From: Candidatus Pacearchaeota archaeon
Lineage (GTDB): Archaea; Nanoarchaeota; Nanoarchaeia; Pacearchaeales; GW2011-AR1
Assembly (NCBI GenBank): GCA_002690445.1
Contig: NZER01000199.1
Location: 1-16,796, forward strand
Reading direction: 5' to 3'
DNA length: 16,796 bases
Shown: piece after piece, positions 1 to 5,215 of the stretch
How positions within the stretch are numbered: position 1 is the stretch's first letter
Layout: every line of letters starts with the position of its first letter
Notes under the pieces: model-generated
The model's input: the letters and a program-made list of their open reading frames with translations, nothing else
Databases searched by the model: none
Told to the model about the DNA's origin: nothing
Program-made: the position numbers and the translations under genes

Positions 1-1356
1 CAAATATCCCAATGCCTTACTAGCGTGGTCATTATGCCGCATAGGAGGCCCTAATCCTGCCTTAGTCTCATATCGCATCCAGGGTCCTCCGTCGGGCACG
101 GGTGACTTTCCGCCGCCCATCTCGCTAATAATGCCCTCACATCTTGGGCTGATGCGCAGTCTTGGCCTTCCGGTATTCGGATTAGGTGCCAATGCCCATA
201 AGAGTCTATCCACTGTATCGTCAACGGAATGTTTCTCGGTCCACAAAGACAGGCCTGTGTCGTTGAACCATGCGTCGAGGGACAAGGGCATGGCATTCTG
301 CGCTTGGGTGCTTGCAATGTCTATCGCTCCACCTTCCACAAGACTAGATAAGGGCCGCGCTTTGAACTCATTGACAACGGCGTTATGAGGCCATCTGTGG
401 ACATATATCTCATCTAAGATGTGTACCTCGCCATCATTGGTAAACTGTACAAAGAGGACGGCATATACTATTCCGCCTGGGTCGATTGCGACGTAAACTG
501 GCGACTCAGGGTCGAGTTCGAGATTATAGTCCACGTGCAAAGCCCGCCTGAAGGTGTGACATACCATCCGCTTTGATGGCACTGGCACAGCGCCAAATCG
601 CTCAAGAAACTTCTCAGGACTTCTACCCGCCTCTGCACGTTTAATCGCAGGGTCCTCTCGCCCTCCGGGATACTTGACTCTATTAGCCCATGAAGGTATG
701 CTAAAGCTTCTAACGCCTCTTTCATTTGGCCCCTCGCTAAATCTGTGTAAATCGGGTAGCCACCCATCTGACGTTTCAAAGCTTCCGCTCATGAAGCCCC
801 ACGCATGAGGATACTGTCTTAGAAGACGACCTTCACATCGCTCGAACGTCTCTCCGAACCAACGGGAAACCTCTGCGCCAATGATTCCGTGCGGTTCTTC
901 TCTAGCCACTTTAGTAAAGTCATATGAAGAGATTGTAACAACTGTTTGTCCCGTCTTTGTTGCCAGTATGCATTGCTGGTCGCGCTTAGAGGGAAGACTT
1001 GAGTTGTCATAATCGACGTTCCCAAGTTGCCGTTGGAATTCCAAGATGTAGTCAAAGTCCTTCCTTGCATCTTCAAAGTCCGCGCCCACTACCCAGTATA
1101 ACTTGCCACCTATAGAAAGGTCATAGACCATGTGGCATGTGGCGTACAGCCCACCATGAAACGATTTACCGCTACCCTCGCCGCCAATAGGTAGCACTAT
1201 CGGCGCGTTCGACTCAAAGACTGTTTCCCACTCAGGCCACAGGTCAAGAGGCAATGTCAGCGCCTTATCATCATAAGTTAACTGACTGATAATACTCTTA
1301 TAAGTCTTCGTCCAAAGGGGGTTACTCGTCTCTTTAGTCGGCAGTACGATTGGCAA
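1..1356 (-). CDS. terL: Terminase large subunit (partial, C-terminus off window)
   Basis: This is the phage DNA-packaging motor: an N-terminal ATPase drives DNA into the prohead and a C-terminal RNase H-fold nuclease cuts the concatemer. One uninterrupted frame of 452 codons runs to the window edge. Seen: Walker A GGEGSGKS at residues 58-65; a probable Walker B IIGAE ending at E162; a coupling-like segment GSFET at 191-195; nuclease acids D292 in AIDPGG, E316 in ILDEIY and D443 in the near-terminal HNDHASKALGYL. The frame holds no ATG before the ATPase core. The best start is TTG at 1356, preceded by GAGGGA, and it overlaps the end of the small subunit by 23 nt, as expected for coupled terminase genes. 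Only a few C-terminal residues are likely to be missing. The family is secure; the TTG start is inferred. Confidence 0.93.
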   Translation of the reverse strand, partial: MPIVLPTKETSNPLWTKTYKSIISQLTYDDKALTLPLDLWPEWETVFESNAPIVLPIGGEGSGKSFHGGLYATCHMVYDLSIGGKLYWVVGADFEDARKDFDYILEFQRQLGNVDYDNSSLPSKRDQQCILATKTGQTVVTISSYDFTKVAREEPHGIIGAEVSRWFGETFERCEGRLLRQYPHAWGFMSGSFETSDGWLPDLHRFSEGPNERGVRSFSIPSWANRVKYPGGREDPAIKRAEAGRSPEKFLERFGAVPVPSKRMVCHTFRRALHVDYNLELDPESPVYVAIDPGGIVYAVLFVQFTNDGEVHILDEIYVHRWPHNAVVNEFKARPLSSLVEGGAIDIASTQAQNAMPLSLDAWFNDTGLSLWTEKHSVDDTVDRLLWALAPNPNTGRPRLRISPRCEGIISEMGGGKSPVPDGGPWMRYETKAGLGPPMRHNDHASKALGYL

Positions 1357-1663
1357 TCAATTCCCTCACAATCTGCGCTATGGGAGACTCGGAATTATCC
1401 GTCTCAGGTCCCACAACCTTAGGTAGCAATTCCAACAATGTTTTGATAATAGCCTTATCGGGCTTATTATCAGGGTCATGTTTACCGAAGGCCATCTCAA
1501 CGGCAAGCCGAACTATAGACGGATACTCATCCGCAAGTACTTCCCAGCCCGCTTGCGCGCCCCCAATCAGCTTCTTAGCAACCGTAGCATTATCACGCTC
1601 AATACTCTTCGTACTGCGTGGTCTACCTGCGCCAGGTCGCGCGCCGCCGTTCTTACCGCTCAT
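1334..1663 (-). CDS. terS: Terminase small subunit-like protein
   Basis: This 109-residue protein is the probable DNA-recognition subunit that feeds the genome to the large terminase. The N-terminus carries GGARPGAGRPRS (residues 6-17), a signature common in phage small terminases. A helical region with KKLIGGAQAGWEVL and AIIKTLLELLPKVV follows, suited to oligomerisation. The start is fixed by the promoter: its -10 box lies at 1680-1685, so an ATG further upstream would be outside the transcript. ATG at 1663 has GGAGG at 1669-1673 with 5-nt spacing. It overlaps terL by 23 nt. The call rests on the GARPGAGRP motif plus position; the protein is short for the family and no helix-turn-helix is obvious by eye. 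Confidence 0.82.
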   Translation of the reverse strand: MSGKNGGARPGAGRPRSTKSIERDNATVAKKLIGGAQAGWEVLADEYPSIVRLAVEMAFGKHDPDNKPDKAIIKTLLELLPKVVGPETDNSESPIAQIVRELIANRTAD

Positions 1664-1679
1664 ATAAACCTCCACTGTC

Positions 1680-1708
1680 ATTATACCACATACGCAAGGA
1701 AATGTCAA
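1680..1708 (-). promoter_or_regulatory. Consensus sigma-70 promoter for the terminase operon
   Basis: Reading leftward, TTGACA (1708-1703), a 17-nt spacer and TATAAT (1685-1680) match the consensus perfectly. The expected start point near 1673 coincides with the first base of the terS GGAGG, so the mRNA leader would be almost nothing but the ribosome binding site. The -35 box is followed by TT, as in the promoters at 4118, 13881 and 16365. Confidence 0.9.
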
Positions 1709-1721
1709 GTCTTTTACGATA

Positions 1722-1802
1722 TACGTAACAAACTCATCTTACACTACGGATTAACGTACTAACTGAAATCCTCATAACGCATACCGCGTAAACAGTTACG
1801 TA
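1722..1802. promoter_or_regulatory. Possible operator pair upstream of the terminase promoter
   Basis: TACGTAAC (1722-1729) is repeated inverted as GTTACGTA (1795-1802). A related word, TTAACGTAC, lies between them at 1751-1759. The pair sits just upstream of the leftward terminase promoter, where an activator or repressor would bind. A small hairpin, GCGCA-CCCAT-TGCGC, follows at 1806-1820. Function is inferred from position only; the half-sites are short and could be chance. Confidence 0.3.
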
Positions 1803-1911
1803 ATCGCGCACCCATTGCGCCATATACTACGAAAGCCGTTTACATTTTATTCAAAAGTGAAGAGAAGGATACCCTAGTACTAAGGTTTACTTCGCAATGG
1901 GGCCTTGTTTG

Positions 1912-2019
1912 GCGTGTGGTCGCGAGTTCGCCACAGAGGGCACTTGAATCGTTTGGCGGCGGAAACGATTGTCGAGCAAAGCTCGACGTGCCCTCTGAGC
2001 GAATCGCATGACCACGCGC
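1912..2019 (+). ncRNA. Structured domain A: long stem capped by a three-way junction
   Basis: The stem runs through 1912-1921/2010-2019 (10 pairs, one G.U), 1922-1925/2004-2007 (4), 1927-1931/1999-2003 (5) and CAGAGGGCAC/GTGCCCTCTG at 1934-1943/1988-1997 (10). It opens into a junction with two hairpins: AATCGTTT/AAACGATT (1947-1970, loop GGCGGCGG) and GTCGAGC/GCTCGAC (1971-1987, loop AAA). Only three bases are unpaired in the junction. About 88 of 108 bases are paired. Confidence 0.75.
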
Positions 2020-2041
2020 GCATACCTACATAGGCAGCAGG

Positions 2042-2104
2042 GGTTATTGATAACCATGATATGCAGCGTCACCATGGTGACAGTTGGCTCTCGCGTTCAA
2101 CGCG
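2042..2104 (+). repeat. Three consecutive tight palindromes
   Basis: GGTTAT-TG-ATAACC (2042-2055), the perfect 14-mer GTCACCATGGTGAC (2068-2081) and CGCGTT-C-AACGCG (2092-2104) follow one another within 63 bases. As RNA each folds into a 4-5 bp hairpin with a 3-4 nt loop. As DNA each could be a dimeric protein site. Their even spacing between larger folded domains favours the RNA reading. Confidence 0.55.
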
Positions 2105-2123
2105 TGCCTCGGATTGCGCGCCA

Positions 2124-2244
2124 CAGGTGGGGGTTTTGGTGGATACGCAACCTACCAACGTTATAGTTATTGTATTATCAGTTGGGGCGAGGAGTGTAGC
2201 TATATTCCACCAACTAGGGTTCCACCATCAACTAGTGGCACCTG
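2124..2244 (+). ncRNA. Structured domain with nested stems
   Basis: The proposed nesting is CAGGTG/CACCTG (2124-2129/2239-2244), then TGGTGGA/TCCACCA (2137-2143/2221-2227), then AGTTGG/CCAACT (2180-2185/2210-2215). Inside is a 7-pair hairpin at 2191-2208 (GGAGTGT/ATATTCC, loop AGCT) that includes two G.U pairs. TTGGTGGA could pair instead with TCCACCAA at 2206-2213, so this is the least certain domain. Confidence 0.4.
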
Positions 2245-2252
2245 CTCCACAA

Positions 2253-2424
2253 CCCTCAATGCTTCGAGGCTAGCTGATACGCCTGCCCGCCAGCAGGCTA
2301 ATCCACACTACGTATGGATACTCGCCCGTTCGGCTCGTTCGCTACGCCTCTAGCTTTCGGGCTGTCTCCCAGGATGCGTTGAGGGAGGGGTGGCTACGTC
2401 CCAGTAAGGCGTGCCCTCCCTCAA
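2253..2424 (+). ncRNA. Structured domain B with a competing downstream hairpin
   Basis: CCCTCAATGC (2253-2262) pairs with GCGTTGAGGG (2376-2385), 10 pairs with one G.U. It encloses GAGGC/GCCTC (2266-2270/2346-2350) and hairpins at 2281-2298 (GCCTGC/GCAGGC), 2301-2319 (ATCCA/TGGAT) and 2352-2363. The 3' half of the closing stem also lies in a perfect 11-bp hairpin, TTGAGGGAGGG/CCCTCCCTCAA (2379-2389/2414-2424). The two pairings share bases 2379-2385, so only one can form at a time. Confidence 0.6.
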
Positions 2425-2442
2425 ACTCCCTCCCACCTGCAT

Positions 2443-2594
2443 TATCTCATGCTATCGTAAAATGGCTCTCTCGTCGCACATCTGGGTCGCGAATGAAATC
2501 GGATGATAGGAAGATTGTGTGAGAACGCATCCGATTTCCTCCGCTCTCCGTCGCCTGCGGGCGAACATGTGCTCATATGGAGTCGCATGAGGTG
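2443..2594 (+). ncRNA. Structured domain C: outer stem enclosing two hairpins
   Basis: The closing stem is CTCATGC/GCATGAG (2446-2452/2585-2591), extended to 2443/2594 by one Watson-Crick and two G.U pairs. Inside are GCACAT/ATGTGC (2476-2481/2567-2572), an 11-bp perfect hairpin GAAATCGGATG/CATCCGATTTC (2495-2505/2528-2538) and TCGCC-TGCG-GGCGA (2551-2564). The plan, a stem carrying two hairpins, echoes domain A. Confidence 0.65.
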
Positions 2595-2601
2595 TGGGAA
2601 G

Positions 2602-2607
2602 TATAAT
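2602..2607 (+). promoter_or_regulatory. Possible -10 box before the rightward operon
   Basis: A perfect TATAAT stands 32 nt upstream of the first rightward start codon, but no -35 resembling TTGACA lies 16-18 nt upstream. It may be a weak or activator-dependent promoter, or chance. It overlaps no stem of domain C. Confidence 0.3.
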
Positions 2608-2639
2608 TGTTATCTGGAGTACGATAAGGAGGCGCAGCA

Positions 2640-2843
2640 ATGAGTATAACACAAGAACATCACGGTGAATTGTTCGACCAGGGGTTTAGAGCCTACGAGG
2701 GTGGTGATAGCCGACTAGATAATCCCTATTATGGGTACAGTCATGCTTTCGAGGAATATCTAGTGTGGCGACAAGGTTGGATGTGTGGTCGCGATGAGTA
2801 CGTGGCCGAGCAAGGACTTGACAAGGCCAACCAAAGCTGGTAG
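2640..2843 (+). CDS. Small protein resembling ribosome modulation factor
   Basis: This 67-residue protein starts at ATG 2640 behind AAGGAGG with 8-nt spacing. It shows the spacing pattern of ribosome modulation factor (RMF) and related small proteins: FDQGFRAYEGG (12-22), NPY (28-30) and WRQGWMCGRD (43-52). In bacteria RMF binds 30S subunits and drives 100S ribosome dimers; related phage proteins are common and mostly uncharacterised. The match is read by eye from the G-x-x-A, NPY and W-x-x-GW-x-x-G pattern, so the family is likely but ribosome binding is inference. It is the first gene after the structured RNA region. Confidence 0.7.
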   Translation: MSITQEHHGELFDQGFRAYEGGDSRLDNPYYGYSHAFEEYLVWRQGWMCGRDEYVAEQGLDKANQSW

Positions 2844-2855
2844 CCTTGAAAAGGT

Positions 2856-2882
2856 GCTGACTGGACGAAGAGGGCCAGCAGC
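2856..2882 (+). promoter_or_regulatory. Hairpin ahead of the 2898 gene
   Basis: GCTG-a-CTGG (2856-2864) pairs with CCAGCAGC (2875-2882), 8 bp with one bulged A, about 15 nt before the next start codon. No U-tract follows, so it is not an intrinsic terminator; it may affect translation or mRNA stability. Confidence 0.35.
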
Positions 2883-2897
2883 AGAGGTATTAGTAGC

Positions 2898-3365
2898 ATG
2901 GAAGACGCTAAGAAGGATTCCAAGGTCGAGAAGGTGTTGGAGACTGTGATGCCCCCGGAACCCAAGCCCAGTGATGCAGCGGAAGCACTTGGTATCTTGA
3001 CTGGGGTGCTGCAAGATGTGGCTGCGACGAATAAGGCGGTTCTTGAGAAGTTGAATACACTGACTGCACCCGCTGTCAAGACGCCTGCTGCAAAGAAGCA
3101 GAAGGTGGAGGCGACGCCTGAGCAGGTTGCAGCGAAGGAGGCTGCACAGAATGCCCGTGAGGAGGAGTACGCTAGGTTGAAGCTGGAGAATGAGAAGGCA
3201 GGCAGGAGTATGCTCAATGCGAGGTACTATTGCAAGCCCAGTGATGGGACTAGTTGCAACTTCCACACGTACAACGGGCCTGACAGCATGAAGGACGGGG
3301 TTGTTAATAACCCCTGGGTTAAGCACCTTGGAAAGAACGCCACGCATGTCATGATGAAGGTGTAA
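2898..3365 (+). CDS. Hypothetical protein with charged, helical N-terminal half
   Basis: This 155-residue protein is not recognised. Residues 1-18 are lysine/glutamate rich. Residues 27-110 look helical and coiled-coil forming, with an alanine/proline/lysine linker (PAVKTPAAKKQKVEATPEQ) at about 58-76. The last 45 residues form a small globular tail with C111, C119, several aromatic residues and VVNNPWVKHLGKN. The start is ATG 2898, with AGAGGT 10 nt upstream. The stop TAA is one base before the next ATG, and the junction sequence is duplicated at 3646-3660. The coiled coil followed by a compact end would suit a small structural or scaffold-like protein, but nothing seen proves it. Confidence 0.7.
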   Translation: MEDAKKDSKVEKVLETVMPPEPKPSDAAEALGILTGVLQDVAATNKAVLEKLNTLTAPAVKTPAAKKQKVEATPEQVAAKEAAQNAREEEYARLKLENEKAGRSMLNARYYCKPSDGTSCNFHTYNGPDSMKDGVVNNPWVKHLGKNATHVMMKV

Positions 3366-3366
3366 C

Positions 3367-3522
3367 ATGAAGCCAGCAGGAAGGCATGGACAGAAGAAGA
3401 GACGTAGTAAACCTGCCACCCACTACCAAGTTTATACTCAACTACCAGCGTCTGTTAAGCAGGTGTTGAGTATCTTACATCCTCGTGCGATGCCAATGGA
3501 GGTACAGCATGGCAAGGATTAG
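3367..3522 (+). CDS. Small basic hypothetical protein (51 aa)
   Basis: ATG 3367 begins one base after the preceding stop; the binding site AAGGTG lies inside the end of the preceding gene. The N-terminus is strongly basic (KPAGRHGQKKRRSK, residues 2-15) and the rest is mildly hydrophobic with two short helical stretches. Such a basic tail could contact nucleic acid. Its last 14 bases overlap the next gene. No family is recognised. Support is the tight packing between two well-started genes. Confidence 0.55.
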   Translation: MKPAGRHGQKKRRSKPATHYQVYTQLPASVKQVLSILHPRAMPMEVQHGKD

Positions 3523-3655
3523 CAAGTCATATCAGCAGGTTGAGACGCGTAGGGTGCCTAAGGGTGCCCTGCGCAAAGAGGTTGGCACCGTGGTACATGG
3601 CGTATGTGGTAAGCCGTGGCCTTGGGGCACAGAACATAAATGCGAGAAGGTGTAA
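3509..3655 (+). CDS. Small hypothetical protein (48 aa)
   Basis: ATG 3509 follows GGAGG with 6-nt spacing, so translation is well supported although the product is short. The sequence is basic and glycine rich, with VVHGVCGKPWPWGTEHKC at residues 28-45. The C-x10-C spacing with a nearby histidine (H30, C33, H43, C45) could bind one zinc, but this is speculative. It overlaps the previous gene by 14 nt and ends one base before the next ATG. Confidence 0.6.
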   Translation: MARISKSYQQVETRRVPKGALRKEVGTVVHGVCGKPWPWGTEHKCEKV

Positions 3656-3656
3656 C

Positions 3657-3998
3657 ATGACAAACTTCAATCAAGTTAAGTACATAGACCAAACGGAACA
3701 GCGTGGTAATATACATATTGCTGTACATCCGTTTAGGGTCGAGAAGCTCGCCATGATGTCTTGGAAAGGCGATTATGGAACGTTTGTGGACGAACACCCG
3801 TTGAGTGAAACACAACAACGCTTAGCTGACAAGTTGTGGGAGGAGGTGCCTGGACTTCGCACATTGTTCTTTGCGAATGGGCAGATTACTCTCCAACACT
3901 CTCAAGTGTTTAACGACACTGAGATTGTCGAGAGTGCCCGTCCGTTTATAGAAAGCGTGCTTAACGCTAACTTAGAACTCGAAACATTGCTTACCTGA
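3657..3998 (+). CDS. Hypothetical protein, weakly Nfu N-terminal-domain-like (113 aa)
   Basis: ATG 3657 (MTNFNQVKYIDQ) with GAAGGTG upstream is preferred over an in-frame TTG at 3540, because the region before it is fully used by the 3509 gene. The product mixes beta and alpha, ending in VPGLRTLFFANGQITLQHSQ (about 63-82) and a C-terminal amphipathic helix. The order of a gly-ile-strand segment, a second strand and a final helix is loosely like the N-terminal domain of Nfu Fe-S scaffold proteins, but no cysteines are present. It is the last gene before a strong terminator. Confidence 0.65.
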   Translation: MTNFNQVKYIDQTEQRGNIHIAVHPFRVEKLAMMSWKGDYGTFVDEHPLSETQQRLADKLWEEVPGLRTLFFANGQITLQHSQVFNDTEIVESARPFIESVLNANLELETLLT

Positions 3999-4008
3999 AT
4001 TAGCTGAT

Positions 4009-4056
4009 GCCCCCAAGTCGTCTGTCATAACGATGGATGGCTTGGGGGCTTTTTTT
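4009..4056 (+). terminator. Strong intrinsic terminator
   Basis: GCCCCCAAG (4009-4017) pairs perfectly with CTTGGGGGC (4041-4049) and is followed at once by seven Ts (4050-4056). The 23-nt loop has a small inner TCGT/ACGA pairing. It starts 10 nt after the 3657 gene and ends the first rightward transcription unit. Confidence 0.92.
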
Positions 4057-4117
4057 ATGCTCATTGCGAAGCGCGTGCGGGGCCTTGTCGCAGCCTGGCT
4101 ATGTTATGGCTGACCCT

Positions 4118-4146
4118 TTGACATTGCTTTTTGAAGCTGCTATGCT
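4118..4146 (+). promoter_or_regulatory. Sigma-70 promoter for the 4174 gene and beyond
   Basis: TTGACA (4118-4123), a 17-nt spacer and TATGCT (4141-4146) lie just beyond the terminator. A start point near 4153 leaves a leader of about 20 nt containing GGAGG. The -35 box is followed by TT, as in three other promoters here. Confidence 0.8.
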
Positions 4147-4173
4147 AATAGCATCTTAGTTTTTGGAGGTTAC

Positions 4174-4383
4174 GTGATGACACTCAAGACTGATTTCACA
4201 GTGGTTTCTCGGGGCGAGCGTAAAGCGCAGATTATATTACCTGGAGGCGAGCATATGGGCGATAAGGAAAGAGCGTTCATGATTAAACAAGGGCGCAATC
4301 CTCTAAGTCGCACACGTCATATACGTAATGATTATGGAATCGGCTGGCGTGATGAGTACGAGAACACATATGTTATGAGATAG
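4174..4383 (+). CDS. Hypothetical protein (69 aa)
   Basis: ATG 4174 has GGAGG 7 nt upstream; a GTG sits immediately before it at 4171 but is too close to the site. The protein is basic, with an N-terminal beta-rich part (TDFTVVSRGERKAQIILPGG) and a charged C-terminal half rich in arginine. No family is recognised. It stands alone between two promoters, so it may be a separately expressed early gene. Confidence 0.72.
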   Translation: MMTLKTDFTVVSRGERKAQIILPGGEHMGDKERAFMIKQGRNPLSRTRHIRNDYGIGWRDEYENTYVMR

Positions 4384-4391
4384 GTAAGGGA

Positions 4392-4420
4392 TTGACAACG
4401 GTTTGAAAGGTTGATAAGGT
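4392..4420 (+). promoter_or_regulatory. Probable sigma-70 promoter with weak -10
   Basis: TTGACA (4392-4397), a 17-nt spacer and TAAGGT (4415-4420). The downstream order resembles the 4118 promoter: a TATCTTGG/CATCTTAG word and then GGAGG at a similar distance. It would feed the long operon starting at 4448. Confidence 0.6.
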
Positions 4421-4447
4421 ATTAGTATCTTGGAAATTGGAGGTCAT

Positions 4448-4543
4448 GTGAGTGAGGATACGAGTAAGTTCCTGTTTTTTGTGATGGTAGCTGTGGTTTT
4501 CTGGAGCTTTGTAGGATTGGGTATACATCAGCTTATTAAGTAA
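4448..4543 (+). CDS. Tiny single-pass membrane protein (31 aa)
   Basis: GTG 4448 follows GGAGG with 4-nt spacing; the overlapping ATG at 4446 meets a stop at once. The product begins SEDTSK and continues with about 19 hydrophobic residues (FLFFVMVAVVFWSFVGLGI, residues 8-26) before HQLIK, a typical single transmembrane helix. It stands between the promoter at 4392 and the next gene. Role unknown; phage micro-proteins of this kind often modify the host envelope, but that is inference. Confidence 0.6.
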   Translation: MSEDTSKFLFFVMVAVVFWSFVGLGIHQLIK

Positions 4544-4552
4544 GGAGGGATT

Positions 4553-4735
4553 ATGTATCTTACACAATTTGCAAAGGATTCAGTTGATACAACAAGGCGC
4601 GAGTTAGCGAGCATATGTGCTATCATTGACGCAACTGATTGCGCCGATGGTGACGTTTATGCGCTTATTAAGGATGCGTATGACGCGCTGAGTGAGATTG
4701 TAGCATTGGGAGAGGTAGATGATAACAGCAATTAG
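4553..4735 (+). CDS. Small acidic helical protein, first of a tandem pair (60 aa)
   Basis: ATG 4553 follows AAGGAGGG with good spacing. The protein is almost all helix and acidic. Its C-terminal part, VYALIKDAYDALSEIVALG (35-53), matches ELVHKAYDALDELICRG in the next protein, so the two are diverged tandem paralogues. No known family is recognised. Its end overlaps the start of the next gene by 17 nt, suggesting coupled translation. Confidence 0.72.
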   Translation: MYLTQFAKDSVDTTRRELASICAIIDATDCADGDVYALIKDAYDALSEIVALGEVDDNSN

Positions 4736-4925
4736 GACAACGCTAGAGGTAATACAGCAAGCTAATGTCATAAGGCAACAGCTAAAGGTCATGTATGAGT
4801 TGGCGAATGACCTATATGTTGGTGATGAAGAGCAGGGCGAAGCTATGGAGTTAGTACATAAGGCATATGACGCACTTGATGAACTTATCTGCCGAGGTAG
4901 TAGTTCATGTGTGCCACGTAATTAG
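4719..4925 (+). CDS. Small acidic helical protein, second of a tandem pair (68 aa)
   Basis: ATG 4719 lies inside the end of the preceding gene, with GAGAGG a few bases upstream. The product is an alpha-helical hairpin in appearance: VIQQANVIRQQLKVMYELANDLY, an acidic turn (VGDEEQGEA), then MELVHKAYDALDELICRG. It is a diverged copy of the 4553 protein. The 57-residue product at 8672 has a similar helix-turn-helix layout with little sequence identity. Function unknown. Confidence 0.72.
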   Translation: MITAIRTTLEVIQQANVIRQQLKVMYELANDLYVGDEEQGEAMELVHKAYDALDELICRGSSSCVPRN

Positions 4926-4933
4926 GTGATGTG

Positions 4934-5215
4934 ATGAAGATTAGCAGATGTTGCGGTATTGAACAGACCGACGATGTGTTTCAGGATAAGTGCGCCAAGT
5001 GCGGTGACGGTTGCTCATGGGAAGAACTGTGTCTTGGCTGTGACGAGCCTGCGCTCATTGATGATGAGTTGGTGAATGGTGAAGAGGTTATATTCACCGA
5101 GGCGCGCGAATTGCTGCACGTAATGTGCCAAGATGCCTTTTGGGAGCGGGTTGATGAGAGTGAACTGAGTAAGTATTGGGAGCAGAGAGCGGATAAGGAG
5201 GGTAAGAGATACTGA
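4934..5215 (+). CDS. Cysteine-rich zinc-binding protein (93 aa)
   Basis: ATG 4934 is chosen because AGGTGA at 4925-4930 sits too close to the alternative GTG at 4931. Cysteines at residues 6, 7, 20, 23, 27, 33 and 36 include C-x2-C (20/23) and C-x2-C (33/36), enough for at least one treble-clef or zinc-ribbon site; H62 and C65 follow. The rest is acidic and helical. Sites this dense suggest a small adaptor or nucleic-acid/protein-binding module. The stop TGA overlaps the next ATG (TGATG). Confidence 0.75.
   Translation: MKISRCCGIEQTDDVFQDKCAKCGDGCSWEELCLGCDEPALIDDELVNGEEVIFTEARELLHVMCQDAFWERVDESELSKYWEQRADKEGKRY

Larger units (their letters stand above)
1912..2594 (+). ncRNA. Candidate large structured RNA (about 680 nt)
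   Basis: Between the leftward terminase operon and the rightward operon, both strands lack a credible gene. The stretch is instead a chain of folded domains: three-way junction 1912-2019, three tight hairpins 2042-2104, nested domain 2124-2244, multi-hairpin domain with a competing hairpin 2253-2424, and a two-hairpin domain closed at 2443-2594. At least six stem positions are T.G on the plus strand (for example 1915/2016, 2260/2378, 2445/2592). These pair as G.U in plus-strand RNA but would be A.C mismatches in the opposite RNA. No clear promoter or terminator bounds it; it may be a free RNA or the long leader of the operon at 2640. Size, phage setting and ornate folding recall GOLLD and ROOL RNAs, but I recognise no diagnostic motif of either. 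Confidence 0.55.

Noticed and set aside
51..1076. Short minus-strand frames within 1-1100
   Set aside because: They are out of frame with the terminase large subunit, whose motifs run unbroken through all of them.
1887..2075. Minus-strand open frame in domain A
   Set aside because: It has no ribosome site and its arginine-rich product is a by-product of the inverted repeats.
2061..2353. Plus-strand open frames in the structured region
   Set aside because: They start at codons without ribosome sites, have unnatural composition, and lie on top of palindromes and long stems that explain the sequence better.
1912..2594. Firm assignment to GOLLD, ROOL or phi29 pRNA
   Set aside because: No family-specific motif was recognised; pRNA is much smaller and tied to phi29-type packaging, and the others need a covariance search.
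1912..2594. tRNA genes within the structured region
   Set aside because: No T-loop word of the GTTCRA-C type in a cloverleaf context, and no acceptor stem was found.
2760..3419. Long minus-strand open frame opposite the 2640-3365 genes
   Set aside because: It is leucine/histidine-rich noise opposite well-started plus-strand genes, with no start signal.
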